DNA of 64,000 bases, taken from the NCBI GenBank assembly GCA_015179045.1, contig WHUZ01000066.1, forward strand, positions 296,648-360,647, written 5' to 3'. Position numbers and translations under genes: made by a program. Numbering within the stretch: position 1 is the stretch's first letter; every line of letters starts with the position of its first letter. The DNA is from Kalaharituber pfeilii. Lineage: Eukaryota; Ascomycota; Pezizomycetes; Pezizales; Pezizaceae. Of this stretch, positions 20,101-31,430 are shown piece by piece. The notes beneath the pieces are model-generated. The model was not told the DNA's origin, did not search any database, and worked only from the letters and a program-made list of their open reading frames with translations.

Positions 20101-21062
20101 AACTATGTAAACTACAGGACTATTTTCTTTCCATCCTAGTCACTTCCGCTACCGCCTCCACAACCTGATTGCGTTTATCCACATTTCCCTTCTTCAGCCT
20201 CAGGCCATCTTCTCAAGTCTTTCCTACACCCTTTTCTTCGGCTCCTATAACTCAACCCATCTGTACTTCCCCATCATTTTAACATTCTTCTGACACAGCC
20301 GCAGGGAGCCTCCTCTATATCCGCAACTTCGAACGTCACCATACTTAAGGCCGCCTTTCTCAGGCTGTGGGCCCATCCCATCCCTATGTGCCTTCCGGTT
20401 CCTAGTGCACATTGCCAGGTTTCTCCTTCTTGATGTTGGTTCTATTGCGCGTCTGTGACCGAGTCCTTTTGTTACTGGTACTCGCTGAGCTACCACCCTA
20501 ACCTTTCGTGGGCCCTTGATCCAGCATCCCACCATATCCTCCTCGCGTTGCTCTTGATCTTATCTCTCGCATCCATCTCGGCTTTCTTCTTGAGCCCTGT
20601 TCTCTGTCTCTTGCCTCTTCCTTTCCACCTCCTTCTCTTATGCTTTCTTTCTACCTCCATCGTTAGCCTTTCCGCATGATTTTGCTCCTGGAGCATAGCC
20701 AACCGCATCTGGGGCGTGCATGCTCACCCGCATCTCTTCCATTCTTCTGACCATCATCTATCCCCTTCCCTCTTCCTTTCCACTCATTAGTTTCCTTGCT
20801 CCCTCGTACCCCTTCCTCAGGTGCCAGATTGAGTCCAGATTGACGGACATCATTCTTTCCCACTCCATCTTTACCTCCTCATATTCATCCTACACGATCC
20901 TGCATTCTTATTCCATATAGACCTCCATCCAGAAGTGTCTCCGTTAATACTATAGCTTGTACCACCTTCTCTCCGAGGTTGGCCTTCTTTCCCTCTCGTT
21001 TCTTCAGCAATGCAATCGCTTTGTCTCCTAATTCCGTATCGTCTCCTCCTCCTTCTTCTCCT
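20100..21062 (-). other. Polypyrimidine region (decayed coding?), left of the Copia element
   Basis: Strongly C/T-rich plus strand. The minus strand gives several broken, K/R/E-rich frames (for example RKHKRRRWKGRGKRQRTGL) with stops between. Together with 26327-27860 it was one continuous segment before the Copia insertion, since the CTCCT duplication joins them. It could be a very old protein or LINE ORF1 remnant. No family recognised. Confidence 0.35.
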
Positions 21063-21436
21063 TATACGAGCGGGAGGGTCTGCGAGGGCTGCTTTGTCAC
21101 GGTGAGGGCTATAGAAGTATAGAGATACCGTTAAGTCTGTTGAACGTAGAGTCGCAAGAACAGCGGGTTTATATACATGAGAAAGCATAGCATAACGTGA
21201 CTTGTGAACCATGACTGAATAGGAAATTATCAGGGAAGATATCATATCAGGAAAGGTGAGAAAGGCACGGGATGCGTGGCTTGCAAGAGAACGCCGTGGC
21301 GTAAGCCACATAAAAGCTGGCGTTGTGGCGTATTCATACATAATCCAATAGCGAGGTTACATACATGAGTGGAACGACACAATAACAGAGAACAATAATT
21401 ATAGCAACAGGTGGCAACGGATGTAATGTTCCGACA
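21063..21436 (-). repeat. Copia 3' LTR
   Basis: 374 bp, beginning TGTCGGAACATTACATCC in element orientation. It differs from the 5' LTR by a 1-nt indel (GCAAGAGAAC against GCAAAGAGAAC) and one substitution (ACATACATGAG against ACATGCATGAG). Confidence 0.93.
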
Positions 21437-21443
21437 CTCTCTC

Positions 21444-24400
21444 TCAGACGTTGCAGCCAAGTTGACGTGAGAACCTGATGTGCTTCACATGTTCGAGGGC
21501 TTTGGTGCACAGATCGGAAGGGTTGGTATCTGTTTGGAGATAGTCAAGGGAGAAATCACCAGCAGCAAGATGCTCACGAGTGAAATGGTAGTGAATATCT
21601 ATATGCTTCGTTTTTTGGTGTTGTACTGGATTGTTGGAGATATCGATGGAGGCTGTATTGTCACACCAGAGATGTATTGGAATTTCGAGGCCGAGTTCCT
21701 GAAATCCATGGAGGTACCAGACAGCTTGACGAGCACAGAGGGAGAGGGCAACGTACTCTGATTCTGTAGTAGAAACAGAGACGCAGTTTTGTTTCTTAGA
21801 TCCCCATGAGATTAGACAACCTCCCAATGTGAATGCATATCCAGACCATGAACGTCGAGTATCCAAGCACGGTGCATGTGCGGCATCCGAGTATCCAACG
21901 AGAGCAAGTGGCTGATGACGAGGGTATTTCAAATTCCAATGACGTGTTCCAGAAAGATAACGAAGAACCCTTTTAAGAGCTGTATGATGCGATTCGAGGG
22001 GACGAGAAGCAAACTGAGAGAGAAAAGAGACAGAGAATGCAAGATCCGGGCGAGTTCCAGTAACAAGATACATGAGTGAACCAATTATTTGCTGATACAG
22101 GTTGGTGTCGACAGGCTGTTCCTCAGGTGTAGCTTTGCAGAGTTTGACCTTAGGGTCCAGCGGAGTTGTAACTGACCGGCAGTTATCCATACCGAATTTT
22201 CGAAGGATTTGTTCGGTGTACTGGGACTGGGATAGGATAATGCTCTCTCTATCTTGTATAACTTCGATACCTAGTAACCACTGCAGTTTCCCCTTTACAG
22301 TCACTGTAAAGTGCTTCTTTAGATGCTCAGTTAAGAGATCCAGGTCGGCGCGGGTACCACAGACAGTAAGATCATCAACGTAAACCACAAGAATAGTCCT
22401 GCGGCCGGCATTATAGAAAACGAAGACGCATGGATCGAAGTGTAACGGTGTAAAACCAAGGGCCGCAATTACTGAGGATAGTTTTTCATACCACTTCAGA
22501 GGTGCTTGTTTAAGCCCATATAATGCCTTCTTGAGACGAAGAACCTGGCCTTCTAGGCCGATGCCTGGTGGAGGCAGCATCCAGATTTCTTCGTCCAAAT
22601 CGCCATTCAGAAACGCTGTCTTGATATCCAATTGCTCAAGTAACAAGTCCAGTGAGGCAGCGAGGGCAATAACGAGACGGAGGGAATCATACCGTGTGAC
22701 GGGTGCGAACGTCTCATCATAGTCAATACCGGGTTTCTGACTATACCCTTTTACTACCAACCGTGCCTTGTACCGATCAACAGATCCATCAGCTCGTAGC
22801 TTAATCTTAAAGACCCATCGAGAATGTATGGCCTTTCGACCTGCAGGTAACTCCGTGATATCATGCACATCCCAGACTTTGGCATCCTGAATTGACTGGT
22901 ATTCCTCCTGAATTGCGTCAGCCCATTGGGCGTAGTCATAGCATGACATGGCTTCTTCGTAGGACTGAGGTTCGCGAGCTAGAAGTGCTGGAAAGTAGTT
23001 AAACTCAGAGCCCTTTTTGACCTCTCTCTTAGGTTGTACACGAGAAGGACCAGGTGAGGAGCTGCGATTTCCACTATCTTCGTTTAGAAGCTGTCGTTCG
23101 GCTAACGCGGATTGTATTGCCTCAGGGAATGATTCGCCGTAGGCTTTCCACCATTCCGGTTCGACCGGTGGAGGTGAGGGAGGAGTAGTAGTCGATTGTG
23201 CAGGAGGTGCCGTAGTTTGAGGGAGTATTGTGGTATCACGGGGTATAGATGCGGTTGCTGGTTTACTGGACGTTTGAGGAAACGTTCCAGGTATACTCTG
23301 CAACTGGTCGTCAGTGGGTTCGATTGGCTTGCGAGATTGGGATTCTGTGGAGGAGACAGGTTGTTCAGTAGGAGGAGGAGCAGAGGAGAGTTCGATGTCG
23401 ACCGTATTGAGATGTGATACGAATCGAACTTGTCGAACGGCCTCCACCGAACGTTTGGATGGGATGTAGATGCGGAATAACTCAGATGATTCAGTATATC
23501 CGACTAAGTATCCTTCCAGTGCACGTGGGTTGAGCTTACTTCCAGGACCGCGAATTTGCTCAGGTATGTGAACGTAGCACTTGGTGTAGAATGGGCGTAA
23601 GTGTCCTATCATAGGTCGTTTCCCATGAAGGAGTTCATATGGTGTTTTTCCCTTTAAGACCGTATGAGGGAGGCGGTTCTTGAGATAGGTTGCCGTAGAA
23701 TAAGCTTCTGGCCACAAGAACCTAGGAGAATTTCCTAGAGATGGTCGGACCATGTTCGAAATGGTGAGGTTGTATCTCTCAGCGACACCATTCGATTCTG
23801 GTGAGTAGGCGGCGGTAACCTCATGAGTGATGCCATTTTCGGCACAGAAGTTGTTCCATTTGGTGTTGATATACTCACCACCTCTATCTGACCTGATGCG
23901 ACGGGGGTATCTACCAGTGTTCGTATGCACCTTGTTACAGAGCGCAATGAGGTGGTCGGTGGCGTCACTTTTGCGAGCCATAAACCGAATTTCAGCGAAC
24001 CGGGAGAAGTCGTCGATGAAGGTCATATAATAGAGATTTCCGCCTAACGATTGCGTTGAAAACGGGCCGGCGACATCCGTATGAATGAGGTCAAAGGGGG
24101 TAGTCGTCCGGGTTTCTAGGGGTAAAGGGGTCCTATACGTGGAATTATACAGAGCACATTTGTCGCAAAGGAAGTGGGAAGGTCGCCTGGGTAGCTTTTC
24201 GCCATCAGCGTAACGGTCAAGAGCGCTTCCCCACATCTGTGGAGAAGTATGACCCAGTGCTTCATGCCAGAACTGTACACTTGTTAGATATGCATGACCG
24301 GATCTTGGGAGCACGGGTATTCGCAGGAGACCATGCTCACGGAGAGCAATGAAACAAGATTTATTATCAGCCTTCCTAACAATTCTGATCCAATCATCCT

Positions 24401-24911
24401 CACCAATTATGCGAAACCTCTTTTGGTCAGCCAGCTGATTCCATGAGACCAAACATCCTTCATTCCAATCAGGTAAATACAGTACATAAGGAAGGAAAAG
24501 CTCTTGAACACGGCCATCAATCTTCACACTCATTCTAACACTTCCCTTGTGCGTACTCCAGAGTACGGTACCTCCTCCAACCTTGATCGGAGTGCGATCT
24601 AGAGTCGGATTATCTAGGTAGGAAAGGTTAGAAGAGATATGATGTGATGCGCCGGTATCAAAGAACCATACCTCGTCAGTTTCTGCATTGTCAGCCAATA
24701 GGGCTGTACCAAGAGGAGTAGAGGGAGGAGGCGGAGGAGAGGCAGCAAGGTAGGCGACGCCTGAGGACATATTGGGAGGTTGGACAGAGGCGGCGGGAAG
24801 GACCGTGAGCTGAGAGGAGGGAGAAGCAACGGCGAGATGAGCGGTACCGGAGGCGGCGGGAACGACGGCGAGCTGAGCTGTACCGGATTGACTAGCCTTA
24901 AAGGCAGCCAT
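21444..24911 (-). CDS. Copia Pol polyprotein (protease, integrase, RT, RNase H)
   Basis: 1155 codons, uninterrupted. Near residue 80 is the aspartic protease motif WFFDTGASHHIS. The integrase zinc finger (HEALGH...CDKC) follows at 215-260. The integrase core has D residues in HTDVAGPF and DDFSRFAEI, and a DRGGEY...ESNGVAERYN segment with the catalytic E. The RT start is IHSRWVFKIK...YKARLVVKGY, with DIKTAFLNGDL and the YVDD box (VVYVDDLTVCG). RNase H carries YSDAAHA, TTESEYVAL and the C-terminal KHIDIHYHFTREH. The frame is -1 relative to gag. The pol frame has a TAA just upstream of the first ATG, so expression needs frameshifting or internal initiation. All catalytic residues I can check are present. 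Confidence 0.95.
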   Translation of the reverse strand: MAAFKASQSGTAQLAVVPAASGTAHLAVASPSSQLTVLPAASVQPPNMSSGVAYLAASPPPPPSTPLGTALLADNAETDEVWFFDTGASHHISSNLSYLDNPTLDRTPIKVGGGTVLWSTHKGSVRMSVKIDGRVQELFLPYVLYLPDWNEGCLVSWNQLADQKRFRIIGEDDWIRIVRKADNKSCFIALREHGLLRIPVLPRSGHAYLTSVQFWHEALGHTSPQMWGSALDRYADGEKLPRRPSHFLCDKCALYNSTYRTPLPLETRTTTPFDLIHTDVAGPFSTQSLGGNLYYMTFIDDFSRFAEIRFMARKSDATDHLIALCNKVHTNTGRYPRRIRSDRGGEYINTKWNNFCAENGITHEVTAAYSPESNGVAERYNLTISNMVRPSLGNSPRFLWPEAYSTATYLKNRLPHTVLKGKTPYELLHGKRPMIGHLRPFYTKCYVHIPEQIRGPGSKLNPRALEGYLVGYTESSELFRIYIPSKRSVEAVRQVRFVSHLNTVDIELSSAPPPTEQPVSSTESQSRKPIEPTDDQLQSIPGTFPQTSSKPATASIPRDTTILPQTTAPPAQSTTTPPSPPPVEPEWWKAYGESFPEAIQSALAERQLLNEDSGNRSSSPGPSRVQPKREVKKGSEFNYFPALLAREPQSYEEAMSCYDYAQWADAIQEEYQSIQDAKVWDVHDITELPAGRKAIHSRWVFKIKLRADGSVDRYKARLVVKGYSQKPGIDYDETFAPVTRYDSLRLVIALAASLDLLLEQLDIKTAFLNGDLDEEIWMLPPPGIGLEGQVLRLKKALYGLKQAPLKWYEKLSSVIAALGFTPLHFDPCVFVFYNAGRRTILVVYVDDLTVCGTRADLDLLTEHLKKHFTVTVKGKLQWLLGIEVIQDRESIILSQSQYTEQILRKFGMDNCRSVTTPLDPKVKLCKATPEEQPVDTNLYQQIIGSLMYLVTGTRPDLAFSVSFLSQFASRPLESHHTALKRVLRYLSGTRHWNLKYPRHQPLALVGYSDAAHAPCLDTRRSWSGYAFTLGGCLISWGSKKQNCVSVSTTESEYVALSLCARQAVWYLHGFQELGLEIPIHLWCDNTASIDISNNPVQHQKTKHIDIHYHFTREHLAAGDFSLDYLQTDTNPSDLCTKALEHVKHIRFSRQLGCNV

Positions 24912-25846
24912 CCTTGACTGGTAGAGTCCTTAAGAAATGAGCAGTTAATATGTACGTGCCCAATGTAATTGAGGTCATGTTTTTTACACCATGAACACTC
25001 ATTAGGACCAGCGTCACCTTTCCCTTTTCCTTTTCCTTTAGTCTGAGAGTTCTTCTTCTTGTCTTTTGACTTCGTCGGCTTCTTCTGTGATGCAGCCGCA
25101 ACCAAGGCACTACCGGAGGTGGGGACGTTGGTTGTAGAGTCAATGAGCGAGGAGCGAATACTGTTATATGATTCGGTTTCGGCACGGGAAAGAAGAATCT
25201 CCTAGAACTGCGATTGCGACGGAGGGAGCGAATTGATGAGCATAACAGACTTCCAGGAGTCGTCAGACCAGGACTGTTTAAGACCTTGGAGGTATTCTTT
25301 GTCGCTGGTAGTGACAGAGTTCACGCGCTGTGCGAACCGACTCCAGAGTGCTTCGAATTGCTGTACATGGTCAATAGTGGGTGTAGCCTCATCCTTATGG
25401 CAATTGAGTACTGCAAGGAGGGCATTGACGTTTGACATGACGTTTTTTCGATCGAACTTGTCTTCTATGGCTTTCCATGCCGTCTTGGCGAGCTCATTAT
25501 CGGAAATAAGGTAGTGATATTCGTCATCGATCATTTCCGTAAGGAGGGCCTTAGCGTAGTTGTTTTTGCGCTTCCAGTTGTTATGTTTGTCTGTGTCCGG
25601 TTTTTGCTCAGTACCTAAGACAATTTCCCAAACTTCGACGGTTTCCAGGTGCTCTTTGGCCCTTGAGGCCCAGGAGGTGTAGCTTCCTTTGCCATCAAGC
25701 CTGGTGAACCGGTTAATCCGGTAGTTAGGGATGGACCATGCAACATCAGTCATTTTGACGTAATGAGGAGGGATGCGACAGGCGACAGTGATGACAACAA
25801 GGATGCGACGGCGACAGCGACAGTGATGCGCAGAGTTGATATCCAC
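24900..25846 (-). CDS. Copia Gag, with in-frame UAG and frame change to Pol
   Basis: Starts at 25846 or, more likely, at the internal MTDVAWSIPNYR (about 25753). Copia gag blocks are RLDGKGSYTSWASRAKEHLE, LVISDNE-type LTEMIDDEYHYLISDNELA and WKAIEDKFD. The frame stops at UAG (25202-25204) after SQSQF, then stays open in the same frame: EILLSRAETESYNS, K-rich SKDKKKNSQTKGKGKGKG, and a CSWCKKHDLNYIGHVHINC knuckle (C-x2-C...H-x4-C). Pol opens at 24911 in the -1 frame. The stop and the shift may be programmed or disabling. Confidence 0.85.
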
Positions 25847-25946
25847 GGGAGGTGTGAGGAGACTTGACAGGAGCAGCGGATACGCAGTGGTGTATGAGGA
25901 AGAAAGGTATCGGCAGTGGTGGTTGCACTAACCCGGGCTCATAACC

Positions 25947-26321
25947 TATACGAGCGGGAGGGTCTGCGAGGGCTGCTTTGTCACGGTGAGGGCTATAGAA
26001 GTATAGAGATACCGTTAAGTCTGTTGAACGTAGAGTCGCAAGAACAGCGGGTTTATATACATGAGAAAGCATAGCATAACGTGACTTGTGAACCATGACT
26101 GAATAGGAAATTATCAGGGAAGATATCATATCAGGAAAGGTGAGAAAGGCACGGGATGCGTGGCTTGCAAAGAGAACGCCGTGGCGTAAGCCACATAAAA
26201 GCTGGCGTTGTGGCGTATTCATACATAATCCAATAGCGAGGTTACATGCATGAGTGGAACGACACAATAACAGAGAACAATAATTATAGCAACAGGTGGC
26301 AACGGATGTAATGTTCCGACA
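25947..26321 (-). repeat. Copia 5' LTR
   Basis: 375 bp, nearly identical to the 3' LTR. In element orientation it starts TGTCGG and ends CGCTCGTATA, directly followed by the primer-binding-like GGTTATGAGCCC. Confidence 0.93.
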
Positions 26322-26326
26322 CTCCT

Positions 26327-27860
26327 CCTCAACTCCACGTTTCCCTCCTTCCCCGCATTGCATCCCCTGTCTTTTACTTCGTTCTCTCCTCGATCCCCAT
26401 GTGTGGCAGAGCCTCTCGTTGTATATTGTCCCTTTCTGGCTTGGAGTCCGGGATCTCTAGTCTCATCTGCACTGTCTCCTCCGTTTCGTTGTGTTGAACC
26501 GACGGGGTAATTCTCGCGCCGAGTGATAAATGAATTACAGGACGGATGGATTAACTGTATCGCGCATCAATAGGTGCATTATTAGTTGTGCTATTTCTGA
26601 TGAATAATAGTGTCACTTGTATTCTTGTTGATATCCCTGTCTTTGGAGGATCGTGAGGCCGTGACACATATAAGCAGTGGCTCTATATATAGCTTCGGAT
26701 CATCTTTAGTCAATCAATAGTCTAATCTTCTCCGCTCGATATTTGTGTTTTATATCATGTTGTTTCCTGTCGGCAGCGATGGTAGTGTTGGCAAGATTGG
26801 GCCCACTGTTTGATTTAGCAGTGGCCCTATATGTGTTCACCGTTGGGATATGAATGCTCCTCTTTGTGCTGGAGCTGCTGTTCCAAACAGGTTATGCCTT
26901 GCCCCCGCTTCTATTCTCTTCCTCCCCTCTTTCCTCATCCTCATTTACTTTCTTCCAAACATCGCAAAGGGTGATGCTACCCCTATTCCTCCTTTGCTGG
27001 GGGCCATCCTTGCCTCACCCCCCTGGTTCTACTCTTAGGGTTCAGTACTCCATTGTGAAGCATATTCCTGCCTTCTAGTTCTTGACCACAGTAACCTTTC
27101 TTGTCTCTTCCTCATCTTCCTTGTATCTCCTCTGCACTTGCGTCCCATCTCCCTCTAGCTCCTTGTGCAAGGCCTCTTCCGTGATCCCCCTAACTAGAAG
27201 CCTTTGATTTAGTTTCTCTCTGAATTCTTGGTGAGAGAATCTTACTCAGCCTCTCTAGCCTACACGTTTTATCACCCCTGTCCTTTCTTTATCGCAATTC
27301 CCACTCTCCGCTGCATGTCCATAATCAAGATGATAGTACCCTTTTGGAATTGTTTCACTTCTTTAGCGTTCTTTCCATTGTCTCCCATGACGTTTCTTTA
27401 ATGGATTTTCCCTCTTCCACCTCCCATTTGCCTCCTCTTCTGGTATAGAAGCCCTTGACTTCCCATTTTGTCGTTTCCTCTATGTGAACTGGCTCTCTCG
27501 TTGGTCAATTTGCTTGTCTTTGTTGCACCCATGGACAAATTCTTGCGGCCTCACGCGGATGGACTGTTGAACCAGCGGATGATTCTGTCCGAGTATAGTT
27601 CCTTTCGCGCTCTTGATACTTTCTCTCTATGTATTCCATTCCTTTTCCCTTACAATTCGACTGTCCTTCCTCCCTGTCTAAGATCCCTTGGATATCGTAA
27701 TGAGGCAAGCAGTTCTGTACGTGATTTGTTGCGGCTGCTTAGCTTGCGGCTCAGGCGGGCGACTTTTCTTCATGTGGCTTCGTGCGACTGACAGCGTCTA
27801 GGTCGAATACATTGTTAATGCCCTGCCGGCCCGAGCGCAGACAGTAGAGATACATTTCTG
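26327..27860 (-). other. Polypyrimidine region, right part, no intact gene
   Basis: Continues the composition of 20100-21062. Short frames on both strands (27468-27791 plus, 27505-27708 minus) lack recognisable domains. A stretch at 26490-26775 with a CTCTATATATAG block resembles an LTR, but no partner copy or duplication was found. Confidence 0.35.
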
Positions 27861-27865
27861 CTCAG

Positions 27866-27938
27866 GGATTTTTTATTCTGCTTTTCAACATCATTACTGG
27901 TATACCATCCTAAGGGCTATGACGGGGTTTAGGAATAT
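27866..27938 (-). repeat. Degenerate lineage-A hairpin retroposon
   Basis: T-rich tract, ACATCATTACTGG, TACCATCC, AAGGGCTATGACGGGG: a mutated copy of the reversed LINE tail. No duplication found. Confidence 0.5.
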
Positions 27939-28199
27939 TTGTTGGTGAGGGCTGCAGCTGTCAGTGGCTTCCTAAACAGCCTAGACCTCATGATATTCGA
28001 GCTTGTGAACGAAAATTCGTGCTGCAAATTTGATAGTGTTATTACTCAGGCGGTGCTGACCTTCGTTTTGATGTCTTTCTCCGTTGGAGAGAATCTGCCA
28101 AGCACTCCTCCTGACAAAGGTTGTCGTCGCTTGCAAATGAAGAAGCTATAGAAGGCTAAGCATTTTACATTAGTACCAAACACGCAAGCAATCAACCTG

Positions 28200-28548
28200 C
28201 AGCAATACAGAACTCGGGGCGGGACCAGGATATTGAAGGATCTTACTGAAATGAGGAAGGAGCTAAAGGTTTACCAAATGGAAGCTCAGAAACGTACAGA
28301 TGCACAAATAGTAGAATTTATGTTGGGCAGCAATGGGTGGGTGATCAAGTGAGTGTACCCACCCCAGCGGCAAGAAATGCTGTGGTTTAATAAGAGAAAG
28401 CTTGGGCACAGTAGCCTGAAACTTCAACAAAAGAAATCCGAAACATGCAAGTTAGTAGGGATGTATTGTATACAGTATCAGATGAAGAGGAAGAACAGGG
28501 AGGGATTAATAATGAGAAGGTCATTTATCAAGCAGCCAAGAGGAGAGG
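28200..28548. other. Intergenic, no gene recognised
   Basis: A-rich, with K/E-rich interrupted frames on plus (28353-28607). No domain is recognised. It resembles decayed coding sequence. Confidence 0.3.
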
Positions 28549-28600
28549 TTTTTTTTTTTTTTTTACCATTACTCGTGTGCCACCCTATGGGCTATGACAT
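28549..28600 (-). mobile_element. Mini LINE-tail retroposon, lineage A
   Basis: Poly(T)16, ACCATTACTCG, TGTGCCACCC, TATGGGCTATG: hairpin in minus orientation, starting slightly inside the 5' foot. Target duplication not clear. Confidence 0.65.
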
Positions 28601-28619
28601 TACATAGGAAAGAGAGTTA

Positions 28620-29270
28620 GAAAAGAAAAGAAATATGAAATAGAACCAAGGATCGACAAATTATCCCTCCATCCACCTCAGTAAGCCCAGCACAGGGTCT
28701 TCCTCCCCTTCACCCATGGCCGGGAAAGGAGGTAGTTCTTGACCAATAACAAGGCTGGCAATTGCACGATGATGATGGGTATAATACCAGGAAGAAGACA
28801 CAGAAGGAACCTGCAGCAGTCCCTCGATGAATAAAACAGAAGGACAGTGAGAATATGGATGAGGATTTCAGAGTGAATGAATACAACCATGAGGAGAGGG
28901 TTCCTCAATCACATCGATGATAGCGATGGGCAGGCCACTGAGGGTGAGCTGCATCAGGAGTTAGTTGGAAAAAGCAGGGAGAAGAGGGAACAAGCTGGCT
29001 TTTGGAAGGGGAATATTATGAAGTGGAAGAGGAGAGGAGAGCGCTCACGAACTACACATGGCTGCGGAGGAAGATCAGCACAAGTGGTGTTTAGATGCAC
29101 TGAGCTGGAGCAGCCCTAGAGGAAGGATAAAGATGGTGCGCAAGTGGGAGACTTTCTTGCAGAGGAGAAAGGGTGGAAGCAGGACGGAGCAGAGGGCAAC
29201 CGGGTCGGGGTATTCATATGGTTCGCCGGCCTCGATTGGGCTAGTCGGATGCTGGAGCCTGGAGGGCGCG
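28620..29270. other. Unassigned sequence, decayed frames on both strands
   Basis: Plus-strand fragments rich in R/K/W (for example KMVRKWETFLQRRKGG) and a minus-strand extension of the pogo frame. The boundary with the truncated pogo element lies at about 29270. No family recognised. Confidence 0.3.
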
Positions 29271-30097
29271 TTCTCAGTTAGTGCTTCTGCAGCTTTGGTC
29301 CCTGCACGAACAATGTATTTTTTCTTGATCTTATCATCTCCAATAATACCTTTTTCGTCGCAATTCCATATGTTCGGTTCAGTGACATTGTACCACCGAA
29401 TGAGATTTGCTAGAAGCCTATAGAAGTACGCTTGGAGTTCTTTAGATGCACCTGCTTTTCGCCGTGTACGCTCGTGGTATTGGACGAACTTTTTGTCAAG
29501 TTCCGGATGGCGTTTAAGAAACCGTGATACCCAGTACTTCCCAATAGTAGGTGCTAATCCCTTAGCTACTGCATCCTTATGAGCCTTCCTGATCTCCCAT
29601 ATACTACCAGTACATTGTTTCTCAGTAGTCCTATGCCTCTGAGCACGAGAAATTAGAATATCTTGTGCCATTTGCTCAAACAAAGCGTGGGATAGTGGGA
29701 AACTGCGATCGGCCATTTCAAGGCAGTGTTCTTTGAGTGCTGATTCTTCTCCTGGAGTAAAAAGCTGCCGATGCCGATAAGCAAATTTGTGTGCCTTGCG
29801 TTCGCCCTTCACTCTGCGCCGTAGTGTAACTTCATTCACTCCATATTCAGCTGCTATGCGTGCCTTTGGAATGGAGGGGTGCCGTTTAGCGAAATCAACC
29901 GCACGTTGCATTTCTTCCTCAGTATATGCAGGCATAATGAGCTAGGATAGGCACTAGGGTATAGTGGCTTGATAGTGTAGTGGATGCAGATTAAAATGGT
30001 ATATTCAGGTACTATAAACAATGCATGGGTGGTGAGATAATATGCGAAAATGAAGCGGGGGGGAATGGGTGGTCGGTCACCATTAGGTAAGCGACAG
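29271..30097 (-). mobile_element. Pogo/Fot1-like DNA transposon, 3'-truncated copy
   Basis: The intact right end (GGGTGGTCGGTCACC, ATTAGGTAAGCGACAG) abuts TA at 30098. The transposase N-terminus is open: MPAYTEEEMQRAVDFAKRH, IPKARIAAEYGVNEVTLRRR (Psq-type helix-turn-helix), KAHKFAYRHRQLFTPGEESA and ISRAQRHRTTEKQ. It then has GLAPTIGKYWVSRFLKRHPE (CENP-B-type HTH) and NIWNCDEKG (first catalytic D). At about 29271 homology to the full copy at 33960 ends, and the frame runs on into unrelated sequence. The second D and last catalytic residues are lost. Confidence 0.8.
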
Positions 30098-30099
30098 TA

Positions 30100-30560
30100 A
30101 TGCGTGTCTCACTAGCCTAAGGGATACCGGACCTTCGCTGTACCGGAAACCTTGCTATACCGGATGCTCTCAGGTCCGTTCTCATACAAAACCCTATTGC
30201 TAACTCCGTATACCGGACGCACGAAGAATACTAGACCAGACATGAATTTCCAGGCACTGTGCCCCCCTGTCTCCATACAAATGATATTTGCGATACCAGA
30301 TACACTAATACTTATACGTCCAATCTTGGCTGTCCCACCTTTGCATTCAACTTGAACACGCTTACTAAAACTTGAATTTACATAATTAAATTAGGTTGTC
30401 ATTGTCGATCCACTTTTCCAATTAGGCAATTTCCATTATTTTTGCTGCCCATCCATTGTATTTCTGCCAAGTATCTCTTTTATAACGGAACCATGCTATA
30501 CCGGATGAAAAGGGCCTGATTTTACAGATCCGGTATAGCAAGGGAAAACTGTACATGCTT
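30100..30560. repeat. ACCGG-rich MITE-like segment
   Basis: Repeated TATACCGGA words at 30125, 30162, 30205, 30508 and 30530. The right border GGTATAGCAAGGGAAAACTG ends in TAC. The left side has ACCTTGCTATACCGGATG. These look like inverted ends of a pogo-type non-autonomous element, possibly with internal copies of the end. The exact left border is unclear. Confidence 0.45.
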
Positions 30561-30589
30561 TCTACAATACCCTTCCCTGGCCCTAAATC

Positions 30590-31018
30590 TTAGGACATCC
30601 GGTGGTGTAACCTCCATTGCATCAGGTACTGGGATGGTGTGTCGCTCAACCCCAGCCTGTCTCCAGTGATCACTTCGTCTTGGTAGGGTAGGAGGGCGCC
30701 GATTTTGGCTGCCCTGTCCGCTCTCTCATTGCTCTCCAGGATCTTGTGTCCTTTGACCCATATCACTTCCACATCCGTCCCCTCTCGGGTCGCTCTGCTC
30801 TCACACGCTTCTCCGACTAGATGAGCTGCCCCTCCTGGCGTTGGGCGCCCCGATCTAAGTTTCTGGATAGCTATTTTGGAGTCTGTGACTAGAACTAGTT
30901 CCTCACCACCCACCTCTAGAGCTCTCGCCATGACTACTAGCTCTGCGTCATTCACCGCGGCTCTGGCACCTACATAGAATGAAGCGGTTCTTCCTCGCCA
31001 CAATCCTACCCCGATCAC
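30590..31018 (-). pseudogene. LINE RNase H domain fragment
   Basis: An open frame of 142 codons with the RNase H pattern of Tad-like LINEs: AELVVMARALE (catalytic E), LVLVTDSKIAIQKL (D), GTDVEVIWVKGHKILESNE then ADRAAKIGA (H and final D). It ends LMQWRLHHRMS. RT and the C-terminal zinc knuckle are missing. No hairpin tail is attached, so it is an internal fragment rather than a usual 5' truncation. Confidence 0.75.
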
Positions 31019-31079
31019 GATCTTCGAAGGCTACAAATGTAGCACCTAAGTGTTGTACAATCATGGGCATTAAGCATAG

Positions 31080-31425
31080 AGCATTTAATTATTGTTGGAA
31101 AATCTTGGATTGCATAACGCATTTACATAACATCTCGATTTGATACAACATGCCATACCCGTTCTTGCTTCTTATTCCAGAGTCTCTATTCTCCAGACCA
31201 AGGGTTTGTTTGAGTCTGGGGACAATTGTGAAAACCAAGAATTTTCATCCATCTGAGTGTCTCCTTATCATTGTCCCCCATGCGTGACATCCTATTTCAA
31301 ATCAGCCCAAGCGGGCTCAGTTGCGACAAACTCCTCCCAGGTTGTAAGTGGTTCATCAACGATCTACAACCACACATCTCGCTTGCGTTAGTACAATGTC
31401 CCCTGTATCATCTAGCGTCTCTCAA
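31080..31425. other. Intergenic, 3' of the NmrA-like gene
   Basis: No repeat or gene recognised on either strand. The plus-strand frame at 31271-31885 is the shadow of the NmrA-like gene. Confidence 0.35.
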
Positions 31426-31430
31426 AGTTT

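Larger units (their letters stand above)
21063..26321 (-). mobile_element. Ty1/Copia LTR retrotransposon, complete and young
   Basis: A full element in minus orientation. LTRs are at 25947-26321 (5') and 21063-21436 (3'). Target duplication is CTCCT on both sides (21058-21062 and 26322-26326). The internal region carries gag then pol in the Copia order protease-integrase-RT-RNase H. A primer-binding-like GGTTATGAGCCC follows the 5' LTR, and a GAGAGAGAG purine tract precedes the 3' LTR. The LTRs differ by one substitution and one 1-nt indel over 375 bp, so insertion is recent. Confidence 0.95.

Noticed and set aside
26487..26780. LTR-like stretch (TGTTGAACCGACGG ... CTGTCGGCA, TATA-like block)
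   Set aside because: No second copy and no 5-bp duplication around it; flanks CGTTG and GCGAT differ.
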